Positions 1 to 8,561 of a DNA stretch of 64,000 nt are shown here, piece by piece. The stretch is from NCBI GenBank assembly GCA_902594855.1, contig CACJNS010000003.1, forward strand, positions 1 to 64,000, given 5' to 3'. Each line of letters begins with the position of its first letter. The first letter of the stretch is position 1. Position numbers and translations under genes: made by a program. This stretch comes from an uncultured SAR86 cluster bacterium (GTDB taxonomy: Bacteria > Pseudomonadota > Gammaproteobacteria > Magnimaribacterales > AG-339-G14). The notes under the pieces were generated by a model. It had not been told where the DNA came from and did no database searches. It worked only from the letters and a program-made list of their open reading frames with translations.

Positions 1-547
1 TCCAGGCGACTTAGGGTTAATGTCTGAAACACTTAATGGAGCAAGTGACTCTACGCATTTTATTATTGCCTCTTATATGACAAGAGAGGACTTTCAAAAT
101 GCAGGCGCATTAACACAAAGCTGTCCAGAAGCTGCCACAATGCTTGGTTCTTTAATGAGTTCAGCGAGTCCAGTATCAGATCTTGCAATTGTCCCTATCA
201 TTGAAGCCAATGATTGGACTATTGATGGTGCATTCACTAAATATGACATGAGAATGAATCTAGAAAATGAGGAAGAGTACGCCGAGGCATGGTCAGAACT
301 AATGGATTCTAATGTTGAATCAGGATCTGTTACAAGCTCTTATGGATTAAACAGAGTTCTATATGGCAATGATGAATTTACACACTTTGTTTATATCGGA
401 GCTTCTGATTTTGTAACTTTGACAGATGGGGCTACAGAATTAACATCATCAAAGGCTTTTGAAAAATTTTCAAGGAAAGTAAAAGGGATGAGAGAAGTAT
501 TAAATACTTCTTTGGTAATTCCTGTCAAAGCCTGGCCGAGAAGATAA
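1..547 (+). CDS. C-terminal part of an unrecognised protein, cut by the left edge
   Basis: The track starts this ORF at the ATG at base 20, but the same frame is open to the window edge (codons for PGDLGL precede the Met), so this is probably the tail of a longer gene. The visible ~180 residues have no signal peptide, no membrane segment and no motif I recognise. The protein is acidic in the middle (NLENEEEYAEAW) and ends in a basic VPVKAWPRR-like tail. A strong hairpin terminator follows 14 bases after the stop. Function unknown. Confidence 0.6.
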   Translation, partial: PGDLGLMSETLNGASDSTHFIIASYMTREDFQNAGALTQSCPEAATMLGSLMSSASPVSDLAIVPIIEANDWTIDGAFTKYDMRMNLENEEEYAEAWSELMDSNVESGSVTSSYGLNRVLYGNDEFTHFVYIGASDFVTLTDGATELTSSKAFEKFSRKVKGMREVLNTSLVIPVKAWPRR

Positions 548-560
548 TTTCATTAAAAAA

Positions 561-590
561 AAAGAGAGGCTTAGACCTCTCTTTTTTTTA
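561..590. terminator. Bidirectional Rho-independent terminator
   Basis: A perfect 9-bp stem, AAAGAGAGG (561-569) and CCTCTCTTT (576-584), closes a 6-base loop. It has A-rich sequence on one side and T8 on the other, so it can terminate both the left-edge gene and the convergent ceramidase-like gene. The stem includes the stop codon of the minus-strand gene. Confidence 0.85.
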
Positions 591-1512
591 ATTGTTCTGT
601 TCTTAAAAACACAAAGAAACTTAGCGTGGCTAAAGAGCATAATATATGCCATATACCGTGCGGTTGAATCAAAGAATCTGGATTACATAAAGGTTGATTT
701 GGATACCCTTGTAACCAAATTACAAAAGCTGAAATATATAAAAGCATTCCAACAAAAAACCATGGGAAATGCTTTCGCTCGTAGTCAGGCTTAGTGTTAC
801 AAACAAGTCCAGGTAACCAGAAAAATGCAATCCACCAGTATTGATCAAGATTATTAAAAATTTCTTGTGGATAAATTCCAAATATTGCGGCAACAAGGAA
901 ACCCACAAAACCAGATAAAAATCTCATTCTCTGACTCCAATATTTAAATAGAAATTCAGATACTATCCATACACCTATAGAAACACCATAAACACTAAAG
1001 CCTATTCCCATACCATCGCCAAGAAACCATCTGCCTAAACCATAGGCAACTATGATGCTTAGATAGACTTTAAAAAAGGTACTGATGCTCCATTTAGCCA
1101 TAACTTTAAAGTTATAAAGCCAAGGGATGACGATGTACATCACCATGCTCAAGTTATCAGCCCATCCACCCCATTCTGTATGAGTACCATGCATTAAAAA
1201 TGATCCTGGACCTAAAAAGATTGCTGCAGAGGCATATAGAATAGCTATTGGAGTCAGGGTATGGAAAGTATTTACATTTTCTTCATCTCGATTAAGAACA
1301 TGAAACATTATTAAGCCAGTCACCATAAAGGCTAAGTTTGTAAGTGTATTAACAGGCTCTCTAAAAATACTATCGCTTACCCTTTCACACCATCTTGATA
1401 CACCGCCAATCTCCATTCCCGGTTCAAGTGAGAGACCAATACCAAATAAAGTAAAAATACTATAAAGAAATAGAAATAAAAAACTGAATAAATACGCAAG
1501 ACGAATGGCCAT
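571..1512 (-). CDS. CREST-superfamily (alkaline ceramidase-like) integral membrane hydrolase
   Basis: A 313-residue multi-pass inner-membrane protein of the ceramidase/CREST family, whose known members are metal-dependent membrane hydrolases such as alkaline ceramidase. The family N-terminal signature W-C-E followed by EPxNTxTNLAF is at about residues 41-62. The zinc-site residues can be placed by spacing: Ser104, His108 and Asp119 in SFLMH...ADN, and His285 and His289 in HGIWH. The intervals S+4H, H+11D and H+4H match those known for human ACER3. The substrate may be ceramide or another amide- or ester-linked lipid. The gene has its own terminator and an upstream neighbour (a lipoprotein) in the same orientation. 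Confidence 0.8.
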   Translation of the reverse strand: MAIRLAYLFSFLFLFLYSIFTLFGIGLSLEPGMEIGGVSRWCERVSDSIFREPVNTLTNLAFMVTGLIMFHVLNRDEENVNTFHTLTPIAILYASAAIFLGPGSFLMHGTHTEWGGWADNLSMVMYIVIPWLYNFKVMAKWSISTFFKVYLSIIVAYGLGRWFLGDGMGIGFSVYGVSIGVWIVSEFLFKYWSQRMRFLSGFVGFLVAAIFGIYPQEIFNNLDQYWWIAFFWLPGLVCNTKPDYERKHFPWFFVGMLLYISAFVIWLQGYPNQPLCNPDSLIQPHGIWHILCSLATLSFFVFLRTEQLKKREV

Positions 1513-1554
1513 AATTAATTATATAGCCATAAAGTCTTGAAAATTAGAATTTAT

Positions 1555-2031
1555 TTATGGAGTTCTCATTACCTCAGGTGGAGTACACTTGAGGATAGAA
1601 GTTGTATTGAGCTCTTCTAGTACTAATTTAAGTTTTCTGAATTCAGCGACTTCTGGATTTAACCCAACTGAACTGACACCAATAAAGCTAGTCCCAATCA
1701 AAGGATCGTGCTTTGTTAAGCCATAAGTAGAGTAGCTAGTGCTTCTATTTGAATTCTCGACAACTCTTTCAGATAGATTATTAATTAAATTAGAAATTCT
1801 GATTCTATTTGCTTGCATTTCAGAACAAGACAAAGTTTGAATATCTAAAGGATAATGAATTGTCTCGTCGTTAACTGCTCCTTTTCCTCCATTTTGCTCA
1901 ATAAAATCATCAAGCATTATTGACGCAGAAGAATAAGTAGTAACGTTAGTGCCAGCACAATTTGCTAATACAAATAGTAACAAAGGAAGGATCAGTACTT
2001 TGTTAAATTTTTTCATGTTTATTGTCTTCAT
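1555..2031 (-). CDS. Small predicted lipoprotein, function unknown
   Basis: 158 residues with an N-terminal lipoprotein signal: a short basic region (MKTINMKKFNK), a hydrophobic core and the lipobox LANC at about residue 25. The start at 2031 is favoured by GGAGTG six bases upstream; the internal Met6 is possible. The mature part is polar with two further cysteines (LSCSE near 69 and LKCTPPE near the C-terminus). It is 42 bases upstream of the ceramidase-like gene on the same strand. I do not recognise the family. Confidence 0.65.
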   Translation of the reverse strand: MKTINMKKFNKVLILPLLLFVLANCAGTNVTTYSSASIMLDDFIEQNGGKGAVNDETIHYPLDIQTLSCSEMQANRIRISNLINNLSERVVENSNRSTSYSTYGLTKHDPLIGTSFIGVSSVGLNPEVAEFRKLKLVLEELNTTSILKCTPPEVMRTP

Positions 2032-2095
2032 AAACCCACTCCATGAAGTTTTTCCCCTATATTTTTCTCATAATTAAGAAAAAAGAGAATTTTAT

Positions 2096-2108
2096 TGTCA
2101 AAATGACA
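2096..2108. promoter_or_regulatory. Short palindrome in the divergent intergenic region
   Basis: TGTCA-AAA-TGACA is a perfect inverted repeat of 5-base half-sites. It lies in the 230-base AT-rich space between the divergent lipoprotein gene and the SLC13 permease gene, a plausible operator position. The rest of this gap shows no gene and no clear terminator. Confidence 0.25.
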
Positions 2109-2261
2109 CATAGTCAAACTAACAAAAACTTATTTGGTAATTAAATTTTACTATATTTAATGCTAAAAAGCCTTAATTTATCTATGATCAAAGAGATTTT
2201 ATTTAAATCTAAATCGTTTCATGATATTCAATTCAACTTAATGTAAAGTAACTATTCTTTT

Positions 2262-4034
2262 ATGGATACCAATCAAATCATACTTTCAGCCATACTTTTA
2301 GTAATGGTGGGAATGTTTATATGGGGAAGATATCGCTATGATGCAGTTGCGCTTACAAGTTTAGCGGTTTTAGTGGTGCTTGGATTTGTGCCTGCAAAAG
2401 AAGCATTCGTTGGCTTTGGCCATCCAGCTGTTATAACTGTCGCACTTGTATTGTTGATAAGTAAGGGCTTAGAAGCTTCAGGATTGATAGGAAAAATTGG
2501 CAGCCTTCTTCAAAAAATTGCCAGCAGCGAATTTCAATTTCTTGTGATCTTGATGGGAATAGCGGTTGTTCTGTCTTCATTCATGAACAATATCGGAGCT
2601 ATGGCGATGCTTCTACCGGTTACTTTAGGAATATGCCAAAAAATGAGCTGGTCCCCTTCTAAATTTTTGATGCCTCTTGCTTTTGCATCTATTTTAGGCG
2701 GAATGAATACTAAAATAGGAACACCTCCAAACATTATTATTTCTGAATTTAGAGATCAATATTCCGATAAAGGCTTTGAATTCTTTGATTTTGCCTATGC
2801 TGGATTACCTGTAAGCATTGGTGGTTTGGTTTTCATAGCATTATTAGGATTCATACTTGTAAAAAATAGATCTGGAGAAAATGACTCTTCCTCTTTAGTG
2901 GATATTAATGAATATTTAGTGGAATTAGTAATAGATAAAGATAGTGAACTTATTGGTAAAAGAACCCAAGAGTTTAGGAAAGAATTAGGATCTGACATTG
3001 TACTTATTGGGTCTGTTAATGAGTCCTCAGATGCTAGAGAAATATTAAGTAATTTTGATGAATTAAAAGAATCACAAATATTGCTTTTAAAAATTAATCC
3101 TGAAGAAGTATCTGGTCTCCAAGAAAAATATGGACTATCCCTTAGAACAGAAATTAAAGATCTAGATTCAGGAAGTTTTGGTGAAATTGAAACTATGATT
3201 TCTCCTGGCTCTAGATTGATAGGAAGAACTATAGACTATTTTTCTACAATGGCAGGAAGACAAATGGCTATTTTAGGGCTTTGGAGAAAAGGAACAAATT
3301 TTCAAGGAAGTTTATCAAACGAGCACTTTAAATCTGGAGATGTATTATTAATTGCAACGAGGGAAGAACAAAAAGATACTAGCGAAAAAATGCAGGATCT
3401 AGGCCTTATGCCTTTGTGGCAAAGAGAACTAGATGTAATAAAAGATGACTCTAAAATTCTTTTATCGCTAGGTTTATTTTCATTTAGTTTACTTCTTGTT
3501 ATCACAAATTTTTTAAATGTTGTCATTGCTTTTTTGCTATGTGTTTTAGCTTTTGTAGCCTCTAAATTACTAAAGCCAAATATGCTTTACAGGCATATTG
3601 AATGGCCTGTCATTGTATTACTTGGGGCTATGATCCCAATTGGCGATGCATTGTATGACAGCGGCCTTACCAATATTCTTGCAACTGCTATAGCCACTCA
3701 ATCAATTCAATTTGGTTTAGTAGGCACTTTAATTATTTTAATGGTTGCAACCATGTGTTTATCAGATGTCATTAATAATGCAGCTACAGCTGTTATCATG
3801 GGACCAATATCAGTAACCATAGCTAATCAGTTAGGCCACCCTACTGAACCTTTCTTGATGTGTGTTGCCATAGGTGCAAGCTGCGCTTTTCTTTCTCCAA
3901 TAGGTCATCAATGCAATACTTTAGTGATGGGGCCTGGTAATTATAAATTTGGAGATTATTGGAAACTTGGATTGCCTTTGGAGCTTCTGATCATTGCGAT
4001 ATCAACTCCTTTGCTACTTATTTTTTGGTTCTAG
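2262..4034 (+). CDS. SLC13/DASS-type permease with two RCK_C (TrkA-C) domains
   Basis: 590-residue inner-membrane transporter of the SLC13 (CitT/ArsB superfamily) type. N-terminal membrane helices contain GGMNTKIGTPPN (about 146-157), the ion- and substrate-binding hairpin signature. The matching second-half signature NNAATAVIMGP is near residue 506. Between the two halves, at about 215-375, are two soluble blocks resembling TrkA-C domains (ELIGKRTQEF and SRLIGRTIDYF are their typical opening strands). Family members move dicarboxylates or sulfate with Na+; the substrate cannot be read from the sequence. The stop codon overlaps the stop of the convergent small lipoprotein by 4 bases (CTAG). 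Confidence 0.85.
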   Translation: MDTNQIILSAILLVMVGMFIWGRYRYDAVALTSLAVLVVLGFVPAKEAFVGFGHPAVITVALVLLISKGLEASGLIGKIGSLLQKIASSEFQFLVILMGIAVVLSSFMNNIGAMAMLLPVTLGICQKMSWSPSKFLMPLAFASILGGMNTKIGTPPNIIISEFRDQYSDKGFEFFDFAYAGLPVSIGGLVFIALLGFILVKNRSGENDSSSLVDINEYLVELVIDKDSELIGKRTQEFRKELGSDIVLIGSVNESSDAREILSNFDELKESQILLLKINPEEVSGLQEKYGLSLRTEIKDLDSGSFGEIETMISPGSRLIGRTIDYFSTMAGRQMAILGLWRKGTNFQGSLSNEHFKSGDVLLIATREEQKDTSEKMQDLGLMPLWQRELDVIKDDSKILLSLGLFSFSLLLVITNFLNVVIAFLLCVLAFVASKLLKPNMLYRHIEWPVIVLLGAMIPIGDALYDSGLTNILATAIATQSIQFGLVGTLIILMVATMCLSDVINNAATAVIMGPISVTIANQLGHPTEPFLMCVAIGASCAFLSPIGHQCNTLVMGPGNYKFGDYWKLGLPLELLIIAISTPLLLIFWF

Positions 4035-4273
4035 TAACCCTGAATTATTGTTCCTCTTACAAAGAGTTCATAGTAGCGAGAGCAATTATATTTTCTCAGC
4101 TTTATAAGCATATCAAGGTATTTTTGTTTATCTGCTTCTAAAGACGATTTGTGATCTAAATAACAAGCATCAAACTCATCCAAATCATACATAGAGTTTT
4201 TTACAACTTTTTCGTAAGTGCAAGAAAGTAAAGTAAGAGATATTAAAAGAACCAAATAGTTATTGATTCTCAT
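4031..4273 (-). CDS. Small predicted lipoprotein, function unknown
   Basis: 80 residues with a lipoprotein signal (MRINNYLVLLISLTLLSC, lipobox LLSC, Cys18). The short mature part of about 62 residues is polar and has two more cysteines. Its start overlaps the end of the upstream ion-channel gene by 14 bases, so the two are probably cotranscribed and translationally coupled. The 3' end shares a 4-base stop overlap with the convergent permease. No family recognised. Confidence 0.6.
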   Translation of the reverse strand: MRINNYLVLLISLTLLSCTYEKVVKNSMYDLDEFDACYLDHKSSLEADKQKYLDMLIKLRKYNCSRYYELFVRGTIIQGY

Positions 4274-4985
4274 CTGCGCTTAATTGACCGCTACTTGATT
4301 TCTTTGACATTACATCGACAATAATTCCAATGACCATGTTTAACATTATGACAGCATTCAAAAGAATAAAACTTATAAAGTAAATCCAAACCCAAGGGAA
4401 AACTTCAATAATATCTTTCATTACTGCTGCCCAGTCATCGTAGGTGGCAACCTGTGCAAGAGTTAGCATTGCTAAACCAATATTACCCCAATGCTCTGGG
4501 TCAGTAGTTCCAAAAACTAACGTACCTATAGCAGCCCATATATATATGAAAATGAACATTAGAAGCGCAACAAAGCCAACTCTTGGAAGAGTCTCAAATA
4601 AAGCATCAACAATTTTCTTTAATGCAGGCACGACTGTGATAATTCTCAGTACTCTTACTATTCTAAGTAACCTTGCTACAAAGGCTGTTTCTCCACCAGT
4701 AATAGGAATTAAGCTGACTGTCACAATTATGAAATCAAATATGTTCCATCCACTTTGAAAAAATTTAATTAAGGATCTTTCAGCGACAATTCTTATTATT
4801 ATCTCTATCAAAAAGAAAACTGTGATCGCAGTATCTAAGAAGTTCAAAATTCCTACATAGTCATCTGAAAGATCATAAGAACTTACTCCTGCGTAGATAG
4901 CAGAACCAATTATTACAAAGATGACTATACCGTTAAAAAAACTGCTGTTTCTGATCTTTAAGAAAAATTGAACTATTTGATTCAT
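4260..4985 (-). CDS. Voltage-gated cation channel of the bacterial NaChBac/NavAb type, acidic filter
   Basis: 241 residues with one six-helix ion_trans domain, the usual size for homotetrameric bacterial voltage-gated channels. The S4 voltage sensor carries four arginines three apart (R105, R108, R111, R114 in RLLRIVRVLRI), followed by the S4-S5 linker and pore. The selectivity filter aligned with TLESWS of NavAb reads T181-Y-D-D-W-A-A187. Two adjacent aspartates replace Glu-Ser, resembling the TLDDWS filter engineered in CavAb for calcium, so Ca2+ permeation is possible. The C-terminal tail after S6 is short (MSKKSSSGQLSADENQ). It is probably in an operon with the small lipoprotein gene downstream. 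Confidence 0.85.
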   Translation of the reverse strand: MNQIVQFFLKIRNSSFFNGIVIFVIIGSAIYAGVSSYDLSDDYVGILNFLDTAITVFFLIEIIIRIVAERSLIKFFQSGWNIFDFIIVTVSLIPITGGETAFVARLLRIVRVLRIITVVPALKKIVDALFETLPRVGFVALLMFIFIYIWAAIGTLVFGTTDPEHWGNIGLAMLTLAQVATYDDWAAVMKDIIEVFPWVWIYFISFILLNAVIMLNMVIGIIVDVMSKKSSSGQLSADENQ

Positions 4986-5017
4986 GTGCGGATTATATAC
5001 TCAACTTGAAATAAGAG

Positions 5018-6340
5018 TTAATTATTTAAACAAAGATAAGAAAGGTTCAAACCAACATCTGTATTACTTCTAGAAAAAATATCTATGCTACTTCTATTAT
5101 CGAAAGGTTTAACGAATATATTCATTGATAAGCAGTTTATATAAAGTCTAGAAAAGGTTAAATCAGAAGATTCATTTATATCTTTTCTAACCCCTAACGG
5201 ACCATTAGGCGCAAGGTAGTTTTTTGTCGACCAATCATAATTGGTTGCCATTACCCAAGAATCAGGCAATGGCATGCGATAACTAAAACCGAATCCCCAT
5301 TGCCTAAAGGACTCAAATTTTTCATTTGCTTCATATTTATCGCTAAAAACATTCAAAGTCCAACTTGAATTATTATTAGGTAAAAAGAATGTATTATTTA
5401 CAAAAGTTCCGTAACGATAACCACTTTTTGCTTCTAGACCTATAAAGTTCCTTTTGTCTATATTGAAACCATAATCAAAATTTGATCCATTTTCTAAAGT
5501 GCCTGAATGACTAACGCTAAAAGCATTTGATTCTAAAAGTGCTTCACCCGATAGGTATACCTGAATTCTGGTAAAACTGGGAGTGACACTTGGACTTTTA
5601 AGAATTCCTAATCTACCTTCTTCCACCTCAAGTTTACTGTTAATTCCAAAAACTAAACTTCTTTGATCAAATTGAGTGAATCTTGATTGATAAGTAGTAG
5701 CCAGCGCTAAAAAGTAATTTATTGAATCTCCTCGAGGATTATTTAAGTTTTGAGTAAGTGAAACGTTATAATTAAATGATAATTTTGAGTCAGACTGAGG
5801 TTTAGAATCAGGACTCACTTCTAAGGGAAATCCTGCTATTTCAATGATATCTGCATCTATCCCAGCATTAGCATTTGTTGAGCTTGAAAATCCAAATGTC
5901 ATTAATTGATTTACCTTCAAAGGTTTTTCTTGCTCTTCTATAGCAGAAAGAAAAGACTCAACTTTTGTAACTACTTCTTCTGGAGGATCGTAATCTTTGA
6001 CACTATCTAAATATAGTTTTGCTGGAGCGTAAGCTTCTAATCTGAAATATAGTACTCCTAGCTCTAATCTAATCCTCGCAAGGGTCGGATCGTATATAAG
6101 CATTTGCTCAAAGACTCCAATTGCTGCCTCTAAATCACCCAATATGATGGATAAATTGGCATATTTGAATAAATTGCTTTGATTGGTTGGTTCTTCTAAT
6201 AATTGATCAAAGATTAGTTGTCTTTCTTTTCTGATAGTTTCTAATTGCTCAGGATCAGATATAGTTGGTGGAACATTTTGCGAAGAAGCAAAAAAGGTCA
6301 AACCAAAGACAAATAGTAATAAAATATACTTACTAGACAT
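5018..6340 (-). CDS. Outer-membrane protein with N-terminal TPR repeats and C-terminal beta-barrel (Slam/DUF560-like)
   Basis: 440 residues. A signal peptide (MSSKYILLLFVFGLTFFASSQN) is followed by TPR-like helical repeats at about 30-140 (GVLYFRLEAYAPAKLYLDS). A C-terminal region of about 290 residues is rich in alternating aromatic and polar strands and ends in YLCLNN. The order TPR then barrel, and the junction LMTFGFSSSTNANAG, resemble surface lipoprotein assembly modifiers (Slam, DUF560). A generic TPR/porin-like protein is the alternative. It is transcribed divergently from the adenylate cyclase gene with only 37 bases between starts, suggesting shared control. Confidence 0.55.
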   Translation of the reverse strand: MSSKYILLLFVFGLTFFASSQNVPPTISDPEQLETIRKERQLIFDQLLEEPTNQSNLFKYANLSIILGDLEAAIGVFEQMLIYDPTLARIRLELGVLYFRLEAYAPAKLYLDSVKDYDPPEEVVTKVESFLSAIEEQEKPLKVNQLMTFGFSSSTNANAGIDADIIEIAGFPLEVSPDSKPQSDSKLSFNYNVSLTQNLNNPRGDSINYFLALATTYQSRFTQFDQRSLVFGINSKLEVEEGRLGILKSPSVTPSFTRIQVYLSGEALLESNAFSVSHSGTLENGSNFDYGFNIDKRNFIGLEAKSGYRYGTFVNNTFFLPNNNSSWTLNVFSDKYEANEKFESFRQWGFGFSYRMPLPDSWVMATNYDWSTKNYLAPNGPLGVRKDINESSDLTFSRLYINCLSMNIFVKPFDNRSSIDIFSRSNTDVGLNLSYLCLNN

Positions 6341-6377
6341 GACAAAGCGTCAATTATATAGCTTTTAATAAACAAAA

Positions 6378-8561
6378 ATGAAGAACATTCAAAAAAAATT
6401 GTTATTGCCAATGGCAATTTTAATTGGATTAATTCCTCTAGCTAATCCTTTGAACATTTTCGATGAATTAAGATTATTTGCATTCGATACTTTGCAACAA
6501 ATAAATCCAAGAGAACCATTGGAAGATGATCCTGTGGTTATTATAGATATTGATGATGAATCTCTTAATAATCTTGGTCAATGGCCATGGTCTAGAGATT
6601 TATTATCTAAATTAGTCCAGCAAACAGAACAAGCTCTTACAACATCATTCGATATCGTTTTTGCAGAAAGAGATAGAACTGGGAGTGATGTTCTCACTGA
6701 GCAATATTCAGATAACTCGGAGTTAGTTAATGAGCTGAAGAAAATTAAACCTAACGACTTAGTTTTTGCTGAATCTATGCAAGCTCATACAACCGTAGTA
6801 CTTGGAAGCGCACCTAACAATAAATTAATCAGTCAATCTATCAAACCTAAATTTGGTTTAATTATTCAAGGTGATACACCTAATGAATTTTTACCAAATT
6901 ATTCTGGTATGCAAAATAATCTGCCTTCATTGATTTCTTCTGCAGCGGGAGTTGGATCTATGAGTATTGGCGGAGATTCAAGCATTGTTAGAAGCTTACC
7001 AACTTTTGAAATAGTTAGTGGGCAGATCGTTCCCTCTCTGATGCTAGAAACTTTGAGAGTAGCAATAGGAGCAAGTACTTATCAAATAAAATCTTCTAAT
7101 GCTTCAGGAGAACTTGCTTTTGGAGAGAGCACCGGAATTAATAACATTAAATTAGGAAATGTGATTGTACCAACTAATGCAAATGGAAATTTATGGTTAC
7201 ATTCAACTTATACAGAAAATTTAAATGTTATTCCCGCCTTTAAAGTACTTAACAATACTTTCGATAGAGAGTACTTTGCTGGAAAAATTGTCCTAGTTGG
7301 AACGAGCGCATCTGGCTTACTTGATATTAGAAACACATCTTTAGAGAAAGATATTCCAGGTGTAACAGTCATAGCTCAAGGAATTCAACAAATTATAAAT
7401 GGCGAGTTTTTAGTTAGACCAGATTGGATGGAAGGAGGAGAATTTATATTTGGATTATTTTTTTCTATTTTAATATGTTTAATCATTCAATATTTTGGCC
7501 CTACTGGAGGATTGATCACATTTCTAGTTGCAAATATGTCAAGTCTCTACGGTTCTTACTACGGATTTAACAATTTAGATTATTTAATTGATCCTATATC
7601 TCCATTGGTAATATGCTTAACAAGTTATCTAATAATTACATTTTTTAATTTTTTATTTACTGAACTAGAACGAAGTAAGGTTAGGACTGCGTTTTCTCAA
7701 TATTTAGCACCAGAAATGGTTTCTAGACTTGCTGAATCAAGTGAATCGTTAAAGCTAGGTGGAGAGAAGAAAAATATGACCTTTCTGTTTTCTGATATCA
7801 GAGGTTTTACAGCAATATCAGAAAGTTATAAATCTAATCCTGAAGAGCTAACGGAACTTATAAATAACCTCCTTACAGTGCTATCAAATGAAATTTTAGA
7901 TAACGCTGGCACTATTGATAAATATATGGGAGATTGCATTATGGCTTTTTGGAATGCACCCACAGATCAAGAAAATCATACCGATTTAGCTTTAAAAGCG
8001 TCTTTTGATATGGAGAAAGCGTTAGAGCAATTTAATATTGAGTTCCAAAAGCAAAAAGGTATGGAGTTAAAAATTGGTATTGGAATCAATACAGGAGAAT
8101 GTATTGTTGGAAATATGGGTTCTGAAAAAAGGTTTGATTATACGGTCTTAGGTGACCCTGTAAACCTTGCTTCAAGATTAGAAGGTCAATCTGGAACTTA
8201 TGGATTTCAGAGGATTCTTGGTCAAGAAACAGTGAATGCTCTTAAATCAAATGCAAATCTTTTCGAATTAGATCTGATTCAAGTAAAAGGAAAAAGTGAA
8301 CCCGTAAAAATTTATACTTCTTTTGATAAATTCTCATTGAAAGATGAAAAATTATCTGAGTTCAGTAAAGATCATGAAGAATTTCTTCATAATTACAGAA
8401 ATCAACAATGGGATTTAGCTTTAAACTTTATTAAGAAATGGGAGCAACAAGTTACAGAGTTTGATTTATACTACGCTATTTTTAAAGACAGAATTAAAGA
8501 TATGAAGCTTAATTTAGCTGATCCAAATTGGAATGGAGCGTACGTTGCAACAACTAAGTAA
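6378..8561 (+). CDS. CHASE2-domain class III adenylate cyclase
   Basis: 727-residue membrane cyclase. One N-terminal helix (about 8-24) is followed by a periplasmic CHASE2 sensor (about 35-345, opening VVIIDIDDESLNNLGQWPWSR), three membrane helices (about 353-430) and a class III catalytic domain (about 463-655). Catalytic features are intact: metal-binding Asp in FLFSDIRGF, DKYMGD with the second metal Asp and the purine-contact Lys, and the transition-state Asn and Arg in DPVNLASR. This supports ATP to cAMP conversion. A C-terminal extension of ~70 residues is helical. The last 29 bases overlap the next gene. A cyclic-nucleotide-gated K+ channel is encoded 0.7 kb further on. Confidence 0.9.
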   Translation: MKNIQKKLLLPMAILIGLIPLANPLNIFDELRLFAFDTLQQINPREPLEDDPVVIIDIDDESLNNLGQWPWSRDLLSKLVQQTEQALTTSFDIVFAERDRTGSDVLTEQYSDNSELVNELKKIKPNDLVFAESMQAHTTVVLGSAPNNKLISQSIKPKFGLIIQGDTPNEFLPNYSGMQNNLPSLISSAAGVGSMSIGGDSSIVRSLPTFEIVSGQIVPSLMLETLRVAIGASTYQIKSSNASGELAFGESTGINNIKLGNVIVPTNANGNLWLHSTYTENLNVIPAFKVLNNTFDREYFAGKIVLVGTSASGLLDIRNTSLEKDIPGVTVIAQGIQQIINGEFLVRPDWMEGGEFIFGLFFSILICLIIQYFGPTGGLITFLVANMSSLYGSYYGFNNLDYLIDPISPLVICLTSYLIITFFNFLFTELERSKVRTAFSQYLAPEMVSRLAESSESLKLGGEKKNMTFLFSDIRGFTAISESYKSNPEELTELINNLLTVLSNEILDNAGTIDKYMGDCIMAFWNAPTDQENHTDLALKASFDMEKALEQFNIEFQKQKGMELKIGIGINTGECIVGNMGSEKRFDYTVLGDPVNLASRLEGQSGTYGFQRILGQETVNALKSNANLFELDLIQVKGKSEPVKIYTSFDKFSLKDEKLSEFSKDHEEFLHNYRNQQWDLALNFIKKWEQQVTEFDLYYAIFKDRIKDMKLNLADPNWNGAYVATTK

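Noticed and set aside
720-908. Small minus-strand ORF inside the ceramidase-like gene
   Set aside because: Another frame of a gene whose catalytic residues are intact.
4031-6340. Surface-lipoprotein pair (Slam plus its lipoprotein substrate)
   Set aside because: The nearby small lipoprotein is only about 62 residues mature and lacks any known Slam-substrate domain; only the TPR-barrel call is kept.
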